A DNA stretch of 64,000 nucleotides from Caulobacteraceae bacterium (GCA_030446805.1 JAUJMO010000001.1:1400980-1464979); one strand, 5' to 3'. Positions 35,533-44,565 are shown, counted from the stretch's first letter. The notes: generated from the letters alone by a model not told the origin. Numbers and translations are program-made.

Positions 35533-36051
35533 TTACAAGCCCCTGGTGCGGCCCGAGCTGTGCCCGCCGTTGCGGTAAAGGATGTCGGTGGCGATTTCGC
35601 TGGAAACGCCCGCGGAGCTGCTGTCGACCGAGACGAACACGCCTCCTTGATTGACGCGGTCCTCGTAATAGCGGGCATCGTCATCGCTGACGCCGTGCTT
35701 GGAAAGCAAGCCGGACAGACCGCCAGCGGCGGCCCCTAAGGCCGTGCCGGTCAGGGCCGCACCGCCAACGGCGGCTTCGGCGATGGCGCCTGCGGCCACG
35801 AGCGGGCCCACGCCAGGAATAGCCAAGGCGGCGACGCCCAGAGCTGCACCGGCGCCGGCTCCCAGAGCTCCTTTAGACAGCACGCTGCCGACCTTCTCGC
35901 CGGCCCCGTCGGTCTCGGAAGCCTTTCCGCCCCCGTCTTCATTGCGGGCGATCAGCGAGATGGCGCGATCCTGGACTCCGGCGGATCGGAGTTCGGCGAC
36001 GGCTTGATTAGCTTCCGATTGGCTGTCGAACGCGGCGGATGCGATGTTCAT
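35533..36051 (-). CDS. general-stress-type protein with a glycine zipper
   Basis: 172 residues. The first part (AAFDSQSEANQAVAELRSAGV, ISLIARNEDG) looks like the YflT/general stress protein 17M domain; the middle is an Ala/Gly-rich segment (GAGAGAALGVAALAIPGVGPLVAAGAIAEAAVGGAALTGTALGAAAGGLSGLL) of glycine-zipper type that can associate with membranes; the C-terminus carries ISDD/YYEDRVNQGGVFVSV. Such proteins are typically induced by stress, but regulation was not seen here. The start ATG at 36051 precedes MNIASAAFD. Confidence 0.75.
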   Translation of the reverse strand: MNIASAAFDSQSEANQAVAELRSAGVQDRAISLIARNEDGGGKASETDGAGEKVGSVLSKGALGAGAGAALGVAALAIPGVGPLVAAGAIAEAAVGGAALTGTALGAAAGGLSGLLSKHGVSDDDARYYEDRVNQGGVFVSVDSSSAGVSSEIATDILYRNGGHSSGRTRGL

Positions 36052-36691
36052 AGGAAGTCTCCTGAAGCACGGCTAATTAGCCGTAGCCCACCAACCCGCC
36101 CGACTCTCCCTTGTTCCCAGCACGTTCGTAGGTCGTCCGACTGTCCGCTTCTGGCGGATTCTGTTGAAAAAGTCGGAGCAGGAACTCTCGGCGACTATTA
36201 GCTGAGGTCTCCGTAGGCGCGAACGCAATTGCTGGTATGCTGGCGCTAGTTCAAAGGCTCGGAACGGACTTTTTCAACAGTATCCAGTCAGAAGCGGACG
36301 CCTCAGTGAAGCTCACCCTGGTCAGAGCTGATCGCACAGCTCACGCCATTCCCGCATCAGTTTGGCGACCTGCCGCCTGGCCGTTTTCGCCTCCTTCGTG
36401 TGCAGGCCCGTCCGGTAGCGACCGTGCGCTGGTCCCTTCAGGGGCACGACAACGACGTGCCTCGCTCCGGGGGATGGCTGAGTCGGTTCGAGCGACAGCG
36501 CGGCGGTGGGCAGGTTCGCTTATCGTCAGGAACGATCCCTACCGCGTCCGCAGCGGACATGACGGTCTCGAGATGCAGACCTTCGGTCGAAGCTCCAGCC
36601 AGCCCGCGCGGAAACGTCGCGCCTCGTCCAAGCATCTGTCAGGTGCTCGACGCATTGAGTCCTCCGCTGGGCGCATTGACAGGAATGGACG
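36052..36691. other. 640-base gap with a MITE-like inverted repeat and a possible coding remnant
   Basis: Contains the inverted-repeat element at 36143-36299 and a minus-strand stretch (about 36470 to 36323) that reads VVVVPLKGPAHGRYRTGLHTK and then EAKTARRQVAKLMREWREL before a stop, protein-like but without a start or known family. Nothing else supportable. Confidence 0.4.
36143..36299. mobile_element. MITE-like element with long terminal inverted repeats
   Basis: The left arm (36143-36174) begins GTCCGCTTCTG and ends CTGTTGAAAAAGTC; the right arm (36267-36299) begins GACTTTTTCAACAG and ends CAGAAGCGGAC. The arms match over about 32 bases with few differences and enclose about 92 bases with no ORF. 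This is the structure of a non-autonomous IS derivative. Confidence 0.75.
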
Positions 36692-37351
36692 ATGAATTCG
36701 ACGCTGCGAAATCTGACGAGCGGGGCGGTCCTGGCTCTGGCGGTGAGCGGGCTGGCGGCCTGCGGCGGCGCTGAGGAAGAAGCGGCCGGGACGACTGACA
36801 CGGCGGCGACGGCCGAGGCTCCGGCCATGACCTCACCCGGTGCGGGCGCTACGGCGGCGGCCGAGGCGCCGACCGTGGGTGGCGCGCCCATGCTGCCGAC
36901 GCGCAACATTGTGCAGAACGCCTCGGAGGCGTCGAACCTGACCACCTTGGTGTCAGCCGTAACGGCCGCGGACCTCGGCGGCACGCTCTCTGGCGCGGGA
37001 CCCTTCACCGTGTTCGCCCCCACCAACGATGCTTTCGGCAAGCTGCCGGACGGCACGGTCGAGACCCTCACCCAGCCCGCTCAGAAGCAGAAGCTGACGG
37101 GCATCCTCACCTACCATGTGGTGCCCGGGAACCTGACCGCCGCTGAGCTGACCCGGCAGATCGAGGCCGGCGGCGGGACGGCTACGCTCACCACTGTGAA
37201 CGGCGCCAAGCTGACGGCCAAGGCCGCTAACGGCGGCGTCCAGTTAACCGACGCGGCTGGCGGCATGGCCATGGTGACGCAAGCCGACGTGACCCAGTCG
37301 AACGGTGTGGTCCATGTAATCGACACCGTTCTCATGCCCAGCCGTAGCTGA
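36692..37351 (+). CDS. fasciclin-domain lipoprotein
   Basis: 219 residues. Lipoprotein signal (LALAVSGLAACGG), a low-complexity Thr/Ala-rich linker (residues 28-70), then one fasciclin domain (about 75-217) with the FAS1 landmarks GPFTVFAPTNDAFGKLP, LTYHVVPG, LTTVNGAKL and NGVVHVIDTVLMP. FAS1 domains mediate adhesion or act as periplasmic/surface proteins; function here is unknown. Lipid anchoring is inferred from the lipobox. Confidence 0.9.
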   Translation: MNSTLRNLTSGAVLALAVSGLAACGGAEEEAAGTTDTAATAEAPAMTSPGAGATAAAEAPTVGGAPMLPTRNIVQNASEASNLTTLVSAVTAADLGGTLSGAGPFTVFAPTNDAFGKLPDGTVETLTQPAQKQKLTGILTYHVVPGNLTAAELTRQIEAGGGTATLTTVNGAKLTAKAANGGVQLTDAAGGMAMVTQADVTQSNGVVHVIDTVLMPSRS

Positions 37352-37424
37352 CGTCCCAGGAGGTCTGCGGTTTGCGTGGGCCGGCGGGGACACCGTCGGC
37401 CCTTTCTATCCGTATAGGGTGCAA

Positions 37425-37931
37425 GGGCTGTAGGATGGTCGGTGACGATCGTCTCGGGCCGGGCGCCCTGGTCGCGCAGCAGCTTGCGCAGGAGCTTTAG
37501 GGCCAAAGCCTTGTTGCGCCGCTGCTGGACCAGCATGTCCAACACCTCGCCTTCGTCATCGACAGCCCGCCACAGCCACATGCGCCGGCCGTCGATCTCC
37601 ACCACCATCTCGTCCAGGCGCCAGCGACCGGTCGGGGTACGACGACGCCCAGATTGCGCGCGATCAGCGGGCCGAACTTGATGGTCCAGCAGCGGATCGT
37701 CTCGTAGCTGACCTCGATCCCACGCTGGCCAGCAGCTCCTCCACGTCCCGGAAGCTCAGGGTGACGCGGAACCAGAGCCAGACGGCATGCCGGATGATCT
37801 CAGGCGGGAAGCGGTGTCGCTTGTACGAGATCGGCCACACGCCCCAGCTCCCCAGCCGAGGCCGCCCGGAGAGGAACCAGGGCGCGGATCACCCGTTGAT
37901 TCGAGACAAGTTGCCGTCTGACTGACAGCAC
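37425..37931 (-). pseudogene. truncated IS6-family transposase copy
   Basis: Minus-strand DNA from 37931 to about 37425 matches the intact element at 34598-35366: right end (CTGACAGCAC) intact, N-terminal part and the DGRRMWLWRAVDDEGEVLDMLVQQRRNK segment readable, with frame damage near 37640-37730. The copy ends abruptly around IVTD, so the last half with the catalytic Glu is gone. The remaining gap 37932-38099 has a repeat described separately. Confidence 0.85.
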
Positions 37932-38010
37932 CGCCACGCCCCCCCGCAGCTCGGCTCCACGCTCCGACATGAGCTAACCGCCGGGTAAGTCGGCCGAATT
38001 CGCCCTCTGG

Positions 38011-38083
38011 GATCGCTTATTCATGCCCTCCTGATCGCCCGGAGGGAGCAAAAACCCGGACACCGTGGATCGCTCTCACAAGC
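38011..38083. repeat. 73-base direct repeat, copy 1
   Basis: GATCGCTTATTC...GATCGCCCGGAGGGAGCA...CACCGTGGATCGCTCT, nearly repeated at 42358-42430. Copy 1 ends 17 bases before the symporter ATG; copy 2 contains the 3' end of the LysR gene. Origin unknown. Confidence 0.75.
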
Positions 38084-38099
38084 CCCCTGAAGATAGCCC

Positions 38100-39380
38100 A
38101 TGATGTCGCAAGCCGCTCGTATATTGATTGGGCTGGCGGCAGGGCTGCTGCTGGGCGCGGTGGGCGCCTGGGCTGGTTGGCCGCTTGACGCATCTCTCGC
38201 CGTCACCGGTGTGGTCGGCGGGCTGTGGCTAGACGCGCTCCGGATGACGGTGATCCCGCTCGTCTTCTCGCTGCTCGTCACCGGAATCGCTTCGGCGGCG
38301 GCGAACGCCAAAGCAGGGGGCGTGACCCGGCGCGCCTTGAGCCTCTTCGCGCTGCTGCTGCTGTTTTCGGCGCTACTGGGCGCACTCCTGGGGCCCGTGC
38401 TGCTCGGCGCTTGGTCGCCGCCGGCAGGCGCTCTCGCCGCGCTTCGAGCAGGGCTCGAGTTGGGTGAAACCCCGGAGATCCCGTCCGTGACGGACTGGTT
38501 CCGCGGCCTTGTCCCGACCAACGTGGTCTCCGCAGCGGCCGAGGGCTCCATCGTTCCCCTGACCATCTTCGCGCTGAGCTTCGGGTTCGCCGCGACGCGG
38601 CTGGCGCCCGAGAAAGCAGCGCCTCTGCTCGCGTTCTTCGACTCAGTCGCTGACACGATGCTGGTGATCGTTCGCTTCGTACTCCTTTTGGCTCCCATCG
38701 GGGTGTTTGCGCTGGCTTTCACCGTCGGCGCGAGGCTGGGCATCGGAGCTGGAGCGGTCCTGGCTCACTACGTCGTGGTGCAGATCGCGGTCACCCTCAT
38801 CCTGGCCCTTTCGATGTACCCCCTCGTGGTGCTGGCCGGGCGTTTGAGGCTGGCGGCCTTCGCCCGGGCCGTTGCTCCGGCTCAGGCCGTTGCAGCCAGC
38901 ACGCAGTCCTCACTGGCGTCCTTGCCGCCTATGTTGGCGGGCGCAGAACGACTGAATCTGGAGAGGGACGTACCTCCCGTCGTGTTGCCGCTCGCGGTCG
39001 GGCTTTTCCGGATCGCAGCGCCAGCTTCGATCGTGATCGTCATGCTCGCCATGGCGACGATGAGCGGGGTGGAAGTGGGCCCGACGCAGATCGCGATCGC
39101 CGCCCTGCTGGCGACGATCAACACCCTGGTGATCGTGGGCTTGCCCAATCAGGTGACGTTCTTCGCGGCCTATGCGCCGCCCGCGCTTGCGGTGGGGGTT
39201 CCGATCGAACTGTTACCCCTGCTCTTGGCCGTCGATACCATCCCCGACATCTTCTACACGGTCAGCAACGTTACGGCCGATCTTGCCGTGACGTCCGTCG
39301 TGGGGCGGAACGCGACCAAGAACGAGCCCCCTGGGGCTCTGTCAGACCAAATCAGCAGGGGCGTAACGGCGCGGCTCTAG
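38100..39380 (+). CDS. dicarboxylate/amino-acid:cation symporter (DAACS family)
   Basis: 426 residues with about eight membrane helices and the two-hairpin layout of the DctA/GltP family. Seen: LWLDALRMTVIPLVFSLLVTGI, NVVSAAAEGSIVPLTIFALSFGFA, AASTQSSLASLPPML (serine-rich re-entrant loop), and the C-terminal GLPNQVTFFAAYAPPALAVGVP..LLPLLLAVDTIPDIFYTVSNVTADLAV. The last segment is the substrate/cation-binding part (usually D..xD..rT..NV.gD). It imports dicarboxylates or acidic amino acids with Na+ or H+. An ATG pair (38100/38103) gives two possible starts. Confidence 0.87.
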   Translation: MMSQAARILIGLAAGLLLGAVGAWAGWPLDASLAVTGVVGGLWLDALRMTVIPLVFSLLVTGIASAAANAKAGGVTRRALSLFALLLLFSALLGALLGPVLLGAWSPPAGALAALRAGLELGETPEIPSVTDWFRGLVPTNVVSAAAEGSIVPLTIFALSFGFAATRLAPEKAAPLLAFFDSVADTMLVIVRFVLLLAPIGVFALAFTVGARLGIGAGAVLAHYVVVQIAVTLILALSMYPLVVLAGRLRLAAFARAVAPAQAVAASTQSSLASLPPMLAGAERLNLERDVPPVVLPLAVGLFRIAAPASIVIVMLAMATMSGVEVGPTQIAIAALLATINTLVIVGLPNQVTFFAAYAPPALAVGVPIELLPLLLAVDTIPDIFYTVSNVTADLAVTSVVGRNATKNEPPGALSDQISRGVTARL

Positions 39381-39482
39381 GCGCCAGCGCAGGACCGCCT
39401 CACCGAAAACGAGCTCTGACAGGGCCGGCCGGTGGGGCCCGCGCGCATAGCGCACCGGCCTCGGAGCCGCTAGGCAGCGGTC

Positions 39483-40731
39483 ATGCTCAAGGTCTTTGAT
39501 CCGCGTCAGCTGGTCCACGCCCCGGCTCGGGAGCTCCACAACGGGGGCTGGATGGACCATGTGGACACGCCGGCTCGCGCCCAGGCCGTCCTGGCCGCCA
39601 TCAGCAGAGTGAGGCCGGCGCGGGACTTCGGGCTCGGACCGATCGGGCGTGTGCACGCCCCCGGCTATCTGACCTTCTTGGAGACGGCGCACGCACGTTG
39701 GATCGAGGCGGAGCGATCCGGGGACGCGATCGGCTACACTTGGCCTGTGGTTGCGCGCCGGGCGCTCAGGCTCGAGCGGATCGACGCCCTTCTCGGCCGC
39801 TACAGCTACGACGCCGCGACTCCCATTGCTGCTGGCACGTGGGAGTCGGCCTACTGGGGAGCCCAAGCGGCGCTAACTGCGCTGCAGCCGCTGCTCGTGG
39901 GCGCTGAGCGCGCCGCCTTCGCGCTATGCCGGCCCCCGGGACACCACGCGGGAACGGACTACCTGGGCGGCTACTCCTACCTCAACAATGCGGCGATCGC
40001 GGCGCGAGCGGCGGTCGACGCCGGGCATGGGCCGGTGGCGATCCTGGATGTGGACTACCATCACGGCAACGGCACCCAGGACATCTTCTGGGAGGGAGGC
40101 TCTTCACCTCCATCCACGCCGATCCGGACGGACTACCCCTCTTCTGGGGCCACTCCATGAGCACGGGGCCCACGCGACGTCAATCTGCCCCTGCGACGTG
40201 GGACAACGGCGGGGCTGTACCTCGCCGCGGTTGACCAGGCCCCGGCCACGGACTACCCCTTCTTCTGGGGCCACCCTGATGAGCACGGGGCCGGCGAAGG
40301 GGAAGGCGCGACCCTCAATCTGCCCCTGCGACGTGGGACAACGGCGGGGCTGTACCTCGCCGTTCTTGACCAGGCCCTGGAGACGATGGCCCACCGCAGG
40401 CCCTAGCGGAGACGATGCGCCGCCTTCGGTTGCCGAAGCTGCTTGTGGTCTCGTTTGGCGCGGACACTTGGGAGGGGGACCCGATTTCCTTCTTCAAGAT
40501 CGCCACGACGGACTACCCCATCGTCGGGGAGCGGATCGCTCGCTGAACCTTCCAACGCTGATCGTCATGGTCGTACGCCGTCCAGGCCTTGGGGAGACGC
40601 TTCGTCCGGTCCAGGTGATCTTCCTGAACGCCGTCCAGGCCTTGGGTGAGAACGTTTCGGGGTTCTCTGGCGGGATTCCCAGAAACCTGAACTTGGAATC
40701 GCCGTTTTCGGCTTTGTTCGCGGAATCTTGA
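39483..40731 (+). pseudogene. histone-deacetylase-family (acetylpolyamine amidohydrolase-like) gene, decayed by tandem duplication and frameshifts
   Basis: The first 200 residues are sound: HNGGWMDHVDTPARAQAVL, FGLGPIGRVHAPGYLTFLE, CRPPGHHAG (catalytic His pair), YLNNAAIAA and LDVDYHHGNGTQDIFW. Then the frame breaks near 40100. A segment of about 120 bases is present twice in tandem (40131-40250 and 40251-40385), both encoding FWGH.....G and LPL-type residues. Beyond it, fragments SFGADTWEGDPISFFKIATTDYP, LPTLIVM and ALGENVSGF appear in shifting frames, and an 18-base stretch (CGCCGTCCAGGCCTTGGG) is duplicated at 40577 and 40629. The gene is therefore non-functional as read. Confidence 0.8.
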
Positions 40732-40747
40732 TGGTCTGACAACGCCG

Positions 40748-41443
40748 TTAAACGGGTGTCGCCGACGCCCGCAGGTCCTCTAGCCAGAAGCCGGCCCGCT
40801 CCGCTTCGCCTTCATGCTCGGGCTCACGCCAGGTCTCCAGCAACGCCGCGGCATACCAGTCGCGCATGGCAGGGAGACTGCGGACGCGTTCGGCGTAGGC
40901 TGCGGCGGGCTCGCTCAAGGCGAGGCTGTAGATTTGGGCTCGGAACGTGACGGGTGCGAAAAATGCGTCCACGGCGGTGAACCCCTCTCCTGCGAGGAAC
41001 GGCCCGCCGAAGCTGCTCAGCCCCTCGCACCAGAGCTCATCAATTCGGTCGATGTCGCGCGTGAGCGCGGGCGCGACGTGGTCGAGCCGGACGCGAATAC
41101 CCAAGCTCATGGGGCAACGCTCGCGCAGGCTTCCGAAGCCTGAGTGCATCTCGGCGGCTGCACAACGCGCCCAGGCCCGGGCCTTTGCGTCTATCGGCCA
41201 AACGCCAGGATGATGCTCGGCGATGTATTCCGCGATGGCGAGGGTGTCCCAGACGACGAAGCCGTCGTCGATGAGGCAGGGCAGTTTGCCCGAGGGCGAG
41301 AAGCGGCGAAACCCGCCCGCCTCCGAGCGGCTCCCAAGGGGCACAAGTTGCTCCTGGAACTCGATGCCGAGCGTGCGCATGAGCAACCAGGGTCTCAGTG
41401 ACCAGGACGAGTAGTTCTTGTTCGCGATGTAGAGGGTGTACAA
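40748..41443 (-). CDS. glutathione S-transferase family protein
   Basis: 231 residues. Thioredoxin-like N-terminal domain (YTLYIANKNYSSWSLRPWLLMRTLGI, SGKLPCLIDDGFVVWDTLAIAEYIAE) with the cis-Pro and the E/D-T/S glutathione-binding turn (WDTLAIAEY), followed by an all-helical C-terminal domain (WARCAAAEMHSGFGSLRERCPMSLGIR). This layout is close to the YfcF/zeta-like GSTs with an N-terminal Ser (YSSWS). Possible roles are glutathione-dependent detoxification or dehalogenation; the substrate is unknown. Confidence 0.87.
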   Translation of the reverse strand: MYTLYIANKNYSSWSLRPWLLMRTLGIEFQEQLVPLGSRSEAGGFRRFSPSGKLPCLIDDGFVVWDTLAIAEYIAEHHPGVWPIDAKARAWARCAAAEMHSGFGSLRERCPMSLGIRVRLDHVAPALTRDIDRIDELWCEGLSSFGGPFLAGEGFTAVDAFFAPVTFRAQIYSLALSEPAAAYAERVRSLPAMRDWYAAALLETWREPEHEGEAERAGFWLEDLRASATPV

Positions 41444-41772
41444 GCTCGTCTCCTGTTTGATCCTGGCGTGGGCATTCTCAGAGCTGCTTTTCGTTCAGGC
41501 CTGCCTGCGAAGAGGCGAGAGCGGCGGCCGGGTGCTAAACCTTGATTGCGCTTCAGCGCGCGCCTTCTGCCGCCTCCCGGGTGCGAGGCCGCCATTGCGG
41601 AGCCCGCGCCCTTTCTCATCGCTCTGACAACGCCGCAGCGAGCACTACGCCGGTTGGGAACGATACGCGGCTTGACCCGCGAACGACAGGCGCAGGGGCG
41701 AGGCCCTGCAGAAACGAGACGACGGAACGCTTCTCGCCCCAGCCTGTTTCCGGCGGGAAGAAGGACCAAGCC
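41444..41772. other. 329-base gap without a gene
   Basis: Both strands were scanned; no ORF with domain features, no tRNA, and no clear repeat. It holds the promoters of GST (leftward) and of the copper-binding protein (rightward). Confidence 0.5.
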
Positions 41773-42177
41773 ATGCACGCTCAGGAGATCATCAGCCGCC
41801 ACCCCGACGTCCGCGGAAACACCAACGCGGCCCTGATCCGCTGTATCGAAGAATGCTTCGATTGCGGCCAGATTTGCACCTCCTGCGCCGACGCCTGCCT
41901 GGGCGAAGACATGGTCCAGCAGATGAAGCAGTGCATCCGGGCCTGCCTGGATTGCGCCGATGTCTGCCTGGCCACCGGTACGACCGCGAGCCGCCGGACC
42001 GGGAGCAACGAAGACGTTATCCGGCGCATGCTCGAGGCCTGCGCCGCCGCCTGCGCCGCCTGCGCTCAGGAATGCGAACAGCACGCCGCCCATCACGACC
42101 ATTGCCGAATCTGCGGCGAGGCCTGCCGCCGTTGCCAGCATGCCTGCCGCGACGCCCTGCAAAGCATGCAGGCCTAA
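41773..42177 (+). CDS. four-helix bundle copper-binding protein (cysteine-rich, Csp-like)
   Basis: 134 residues from ATG 41773. Cysteine pairs at regular spacing line the helices: CIEECFDCGQICTSCADAC, CIRACLDCADVC, CAAACAACAQECEQH, CRICGEACRRCQHACRDAL. This is the copper-storage (Csp/DUF326) pattern, in which cysteines face the inside of a four-helix bundle and bind Cu(I). No signal peptide is visible, so a cytosolic Csp3-type protein is favoured. It could buffer copper; the cupredoxin gene 2.4 kb downstream is another copper-type neighbour. Confidence 0.9.
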   Translation: MHAQEIISRHPDVRGNTNAALIRCIEECFDCGQICTSCADACLGEDMVQQMKQCIRACLDCADVCLATGTTASRRTGSNEDVIRRMLEACAAACAACAQECEQHAAHHDHCRICGEACRRCQHACRDALQSMQA

Positions 42178-42197
42178 CCCGACCCGAGAAGATCGTT

Positions 42198-42298
42198 TTG
42201 AAGACGCTAGTTTCCGTCGCGCTCGCCCGACCGGGGCCACCGCCGGAGCAGCCGCCGCCCAGGGGTATCAGGCCGCCCAGCCCGCCCCCATGATCTAG
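42198..42298 (+). pseudogene. remnant of a small exported protein gene
   Basis: TTG 42198 opens a short leader (KTLVSVALA) that then needs one frameshift to continue as TGATAGAAAQGYQAAQPAPMI and stop at 42296. It looks like a signal peptide fused to a truncated body. Low certainty. Confidence 0.35.
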
Positions 42299-42357
42299 CT
42301 GGTTCGCGCCCAGGTTCACGGGCCGTAGATGCCCCTCCAGCCCGCTTCTCCCTGTGC

Positions 42358-42430
42358 GATCGCTTAGCCCTGCCCTCTTGGATCGCCCGGAGGGAGCACA
42401 AACGCGGCCACCGTGGATCGCTCTAACAAG
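42358..42430. repeat. 73-base direct repeat, copy 2
   Basis: Second copy of the sequence at 38011-38083; it lies across the 3' end of the LysR gene and supplies the last about 20 codons of that gene as annotated (ERSTVAAFVLPPGDPRGQG). Confidence 0.75.
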
Positions 42431-43314
42431 GCCCTCAGCAGCCATCGCCCAGCAGGGCCAAGAGCCCGATCACTCCGGTGAGCTAGGGCCGCTGGCAGCT
42501 TGGGCATCCTGTCGGCTCCGTCCCAGCTCCGCGGCTTCAGCCGGACTAGGCGCCCTTCATCCAAGTCAGCCTGGACCATGTGGACAGGCATGCTGCCCCA
42601 GCCGAGCCCGGCGAGCAGCATGGCGTGCTTCGCGCCGAGATCAGCGATCCGCCAGGTGCGGACGGCCGTCACTCCGTAGTCCTTGCCCTTCGTCAAGGAC
42701 GACCGGTCGGTGAGCACCAGTTGAACATGCTCGCGCAGGACCTCGGGGACGAGCTCCCCCTTCACGTAAGCCAGCGGGTGGTCCGGGGCGGCCACCGGCA
42801 CCAGCTCGATCTCGCTCACCCGGGTGCGCTCCAGTCCCGGGAAGTCGCTTGCAAACACGGTCACGATCCCGAGGTCCGCCGCCCCGTCCAGCAGCATCTG
42901 GACGGCGGCCCCTAGCGTCTCAACGCCCACCCGCGTCTGCACCGAAGGAAACTGCGCCTGAAAACCCGTGAGCGCCTCCACTAGGGTCGCCATCGGGAAC
43001 ATGGAGTCCACGACCAGCGACAGCTCCGGCTCCAGCCCGCCGGCGATCCCGCGCGCTTGGACAGCGAAGCCGTCCGCCTCCTCCAGGATTCGGCGCGCAC
43101 GCGGCAGAAGGGCCCGACCGGCCTCGCTCAGTGCAGGGCGATAGGCGCTGCGGTCGAACAACCCGGTCCCGACCTGCTCCTCCAGCTTCTGGATCGCATA
43201 CGTCACGGCTGACTGGGCGCGGTTCATGCAGCGCGCGGCGGCCGAGAAGCTCCCCGCCTCGACCACGGAGACGAAAACACGGAGCTGATCGAGCGAGAGA
43301 CCTTCCACCTTCAT
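42364..43314 (-). CDS. LysR-family transcriptional regulator
   Basis: 316 residues. The N-terminal winged helix-turn-helix (residues 5-65: LSLDQLRVFVSVVEAGSFSAAARCMNRAQSAVTYAIQKLEEQVG) is followed by a periplasmic-binding-like effector domain (about 90-295; VPVAAPDHPLAYV, ADLGAKHAMLLAGLGWGSMPVHMVQADLDEG). The C-terminal 20 residues come from the 73-base repeat, so the original end may be shorter. Divergent from the DODA-type dioxygenase, which it probably regulates, as LysR genes usually control the neighbour transcribed the other way. Confidence 0.92.
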   Translation of the reverse strand: MKVEGLSLDQLRVFVSVVEAGSFSAAARCMNRAQSAVTYAIQKLEEQVGTGLFDRSAYRPALSEAGRALLPRARRILEEADGFAVQARGIAGGLEPELSLVVDSMFPMATLVEALTGFQAQFPSVQTRVGVETLGAAVQMLLDGAADLGIVTVFASDFPGLERTRVSEIELVPVAAPDHPLAYVKGELVPEVLREHVQLVLTDRSSLTKGKDYGVTAVRTWRIADLGAKHAMLLAGLGWGSMPVHMVQADLDEGRLVRLKPRSWDGADRMPKLPAALAHRSDRALGPAGRWLLRALLERSTVAAFVLPPGDPRGQG

Positions 43315-43424
43315 CGAAATATCCGATAAAGATGTTGAGAACTATCCCAGTTTCATAGACGGCCTGAGCCCGCCATCTTTCGCCTCGAACGGGGTTGAAG
43401 CCCGGCTGCAAAGAGATGCACCTC
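43315..43424. promoter_or_regulatory. divergent LysR/dioxygenase control region
   Basis: A 110-base intergenic region with AT-rich patches (ATCGAAATATCCGATAAAGA and GAACTATCCCAGTTTCAT) that could hold LysR binding sites of T-N11-A type. No experimentally known site can be named. Confidence 0.4.
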
Positions 43425-44234
43425 ATGGCGGATCGTCTGCCGACCCTCTTCATCCCGCATGGCGGCGGCCCCTGCTTCTTCATGGACCCCAAGTGGGGCC
43501 TGCCCGCCGACGCCTGGGACCGTATGGCCGAGCACCTACGCGGCGTTGACGCCGCCTTGGGCGTCCGCCCGAAGACCGTGCTCGTCGTCTCCGGGCACTG
43601 GGAGACCGAGCTGCCCACGCTCAACACCGCCGAACGACCGGCCCTCCTGTTCGACTACTACGGATTCCCGGAGCACACCTACCGGCTGACCTACCCCGTC
43701 GCCGGCGCTCCGGCGCTGGCCCAGGAGGTTCGCCGGCTGCTGGCCGACGCCGGGTTCGAAAGCGACACGGACTGCGAGCGCGGCCTTGACCACGGGGTCT
43801 TCATCCCCTTCAAGCTGATCTACCCGGAGGCCGACGTGCCGGTCCTGCAGCTGTCGCTCCAGCGCGATCTGGATCCGGCCGTGCACCTCGCCATCGGCCG
43901 GGCACTGGCCCCGCTCCGCGAGCAGGACGTGCTCATCGTGGGCTCCGGCATGAGCTACCACAACCTGCGCGATTTCTTCTCGCCGCGAGGCGTTGAGCCC
44001 GCCGAGGCCTTCGACGCCTGGCTTGCCGAAACCCTGACCGACCGGGAGCCCGAGGCCCGGGATCGGAGGCTGCGGGCTTGGCGGGACGCCCCCGGCGCCC
44101 GCCAAGCCCATCCCGAGCCCGAGCACCTGCTGCCGCTCATGGTCGCGGTGGGCGCGGCCGGCGCCGATCAGGGGCGACGCACCTACCACGACCACATCGC
44201 CGGCAAGGCGCTCTCCGGCTTCCAGTTCGGCTGA
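43425..44234 (+). CDS. DODA-type extradiol ring-opening dioxygenase (LigB superfamily)
   Basis: 269 residues from ATG 43425 (an ATG at 43416 and a TTG at 43395 are alternatives). LigB/DODA landmarks: FIPHGGGPCFF (His ligand), VVSGHWET (His), the Glu/Asp-rich centre and LDHGVFIPFKLIYPE, VGSGMSYHNLR, YHDHIAGKALSGFQFG. Iron-binding histidines are in place. Family members open catechol-type rings or convert DOPA; the substrate here is unknown. Divergent with the LysR regulator. Confidence 0.85.
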   Translation: MADRLPTLFIPHGGGPCFFMDPKWGLPADAWDRMAEHLRGVDAALGVRPKTVLVVSGHWETELPTLNTAERPALLFDYYGFPEHTYRLTYPVAGAPALAQEVRRLLADAGFESDTDCERGLDHGVFIPFKLIYPEADVPVLQLSLQRDLDPAVHLAIGRALAPLREQDVLIVGSGMSYHNLRDFFSPRGVEPAEAFDAWLAETLTDREPEARDRRLRAWRDAPGARQAHPEPEHLLPLMVAVGAAGADQGRRTYHDHIAGKALSGFQFG

Positions 44235-44565
44235 GCCGCCCCTTTTCAGCAGCCGCTATAGCGTCGTTCCTTTGGGCCAAGCGCTCGCCCGCAACGCCAG
44301 AGCCGACCACTGCGGCTAACAGCAGCGCAGTCCCGATCGCTTCGGCTGTCAGGCGCCGAGCGAAGCCCTAAGCTGCAGCGGAGGCTCGAGGCTGGCGTCC
44401 GCCACTTAGGCCCTGCGAGCCAAGCGGACGTTCTCCAGCACCGAAGCGCAGATGGCGGGCTGCTCTTTGGTGGGCGAAGTTTCGCCGGGCCGAACGCGCT
44501 TCAGGTGGAGCCGGGTCAACGATGGGGAGCTTCCCGCTGCGGGCGCTACGGTGCTCCTGTTAGGG
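44235..44565. other. 331-base gap without a gene
   Basis: Only weak short ORFs are present, without SD sites or domain features. The region contains the convergent ends of the dioxygenase gene (rightward) and the cupredoxin gene (leftward). Confidence 0.5.
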
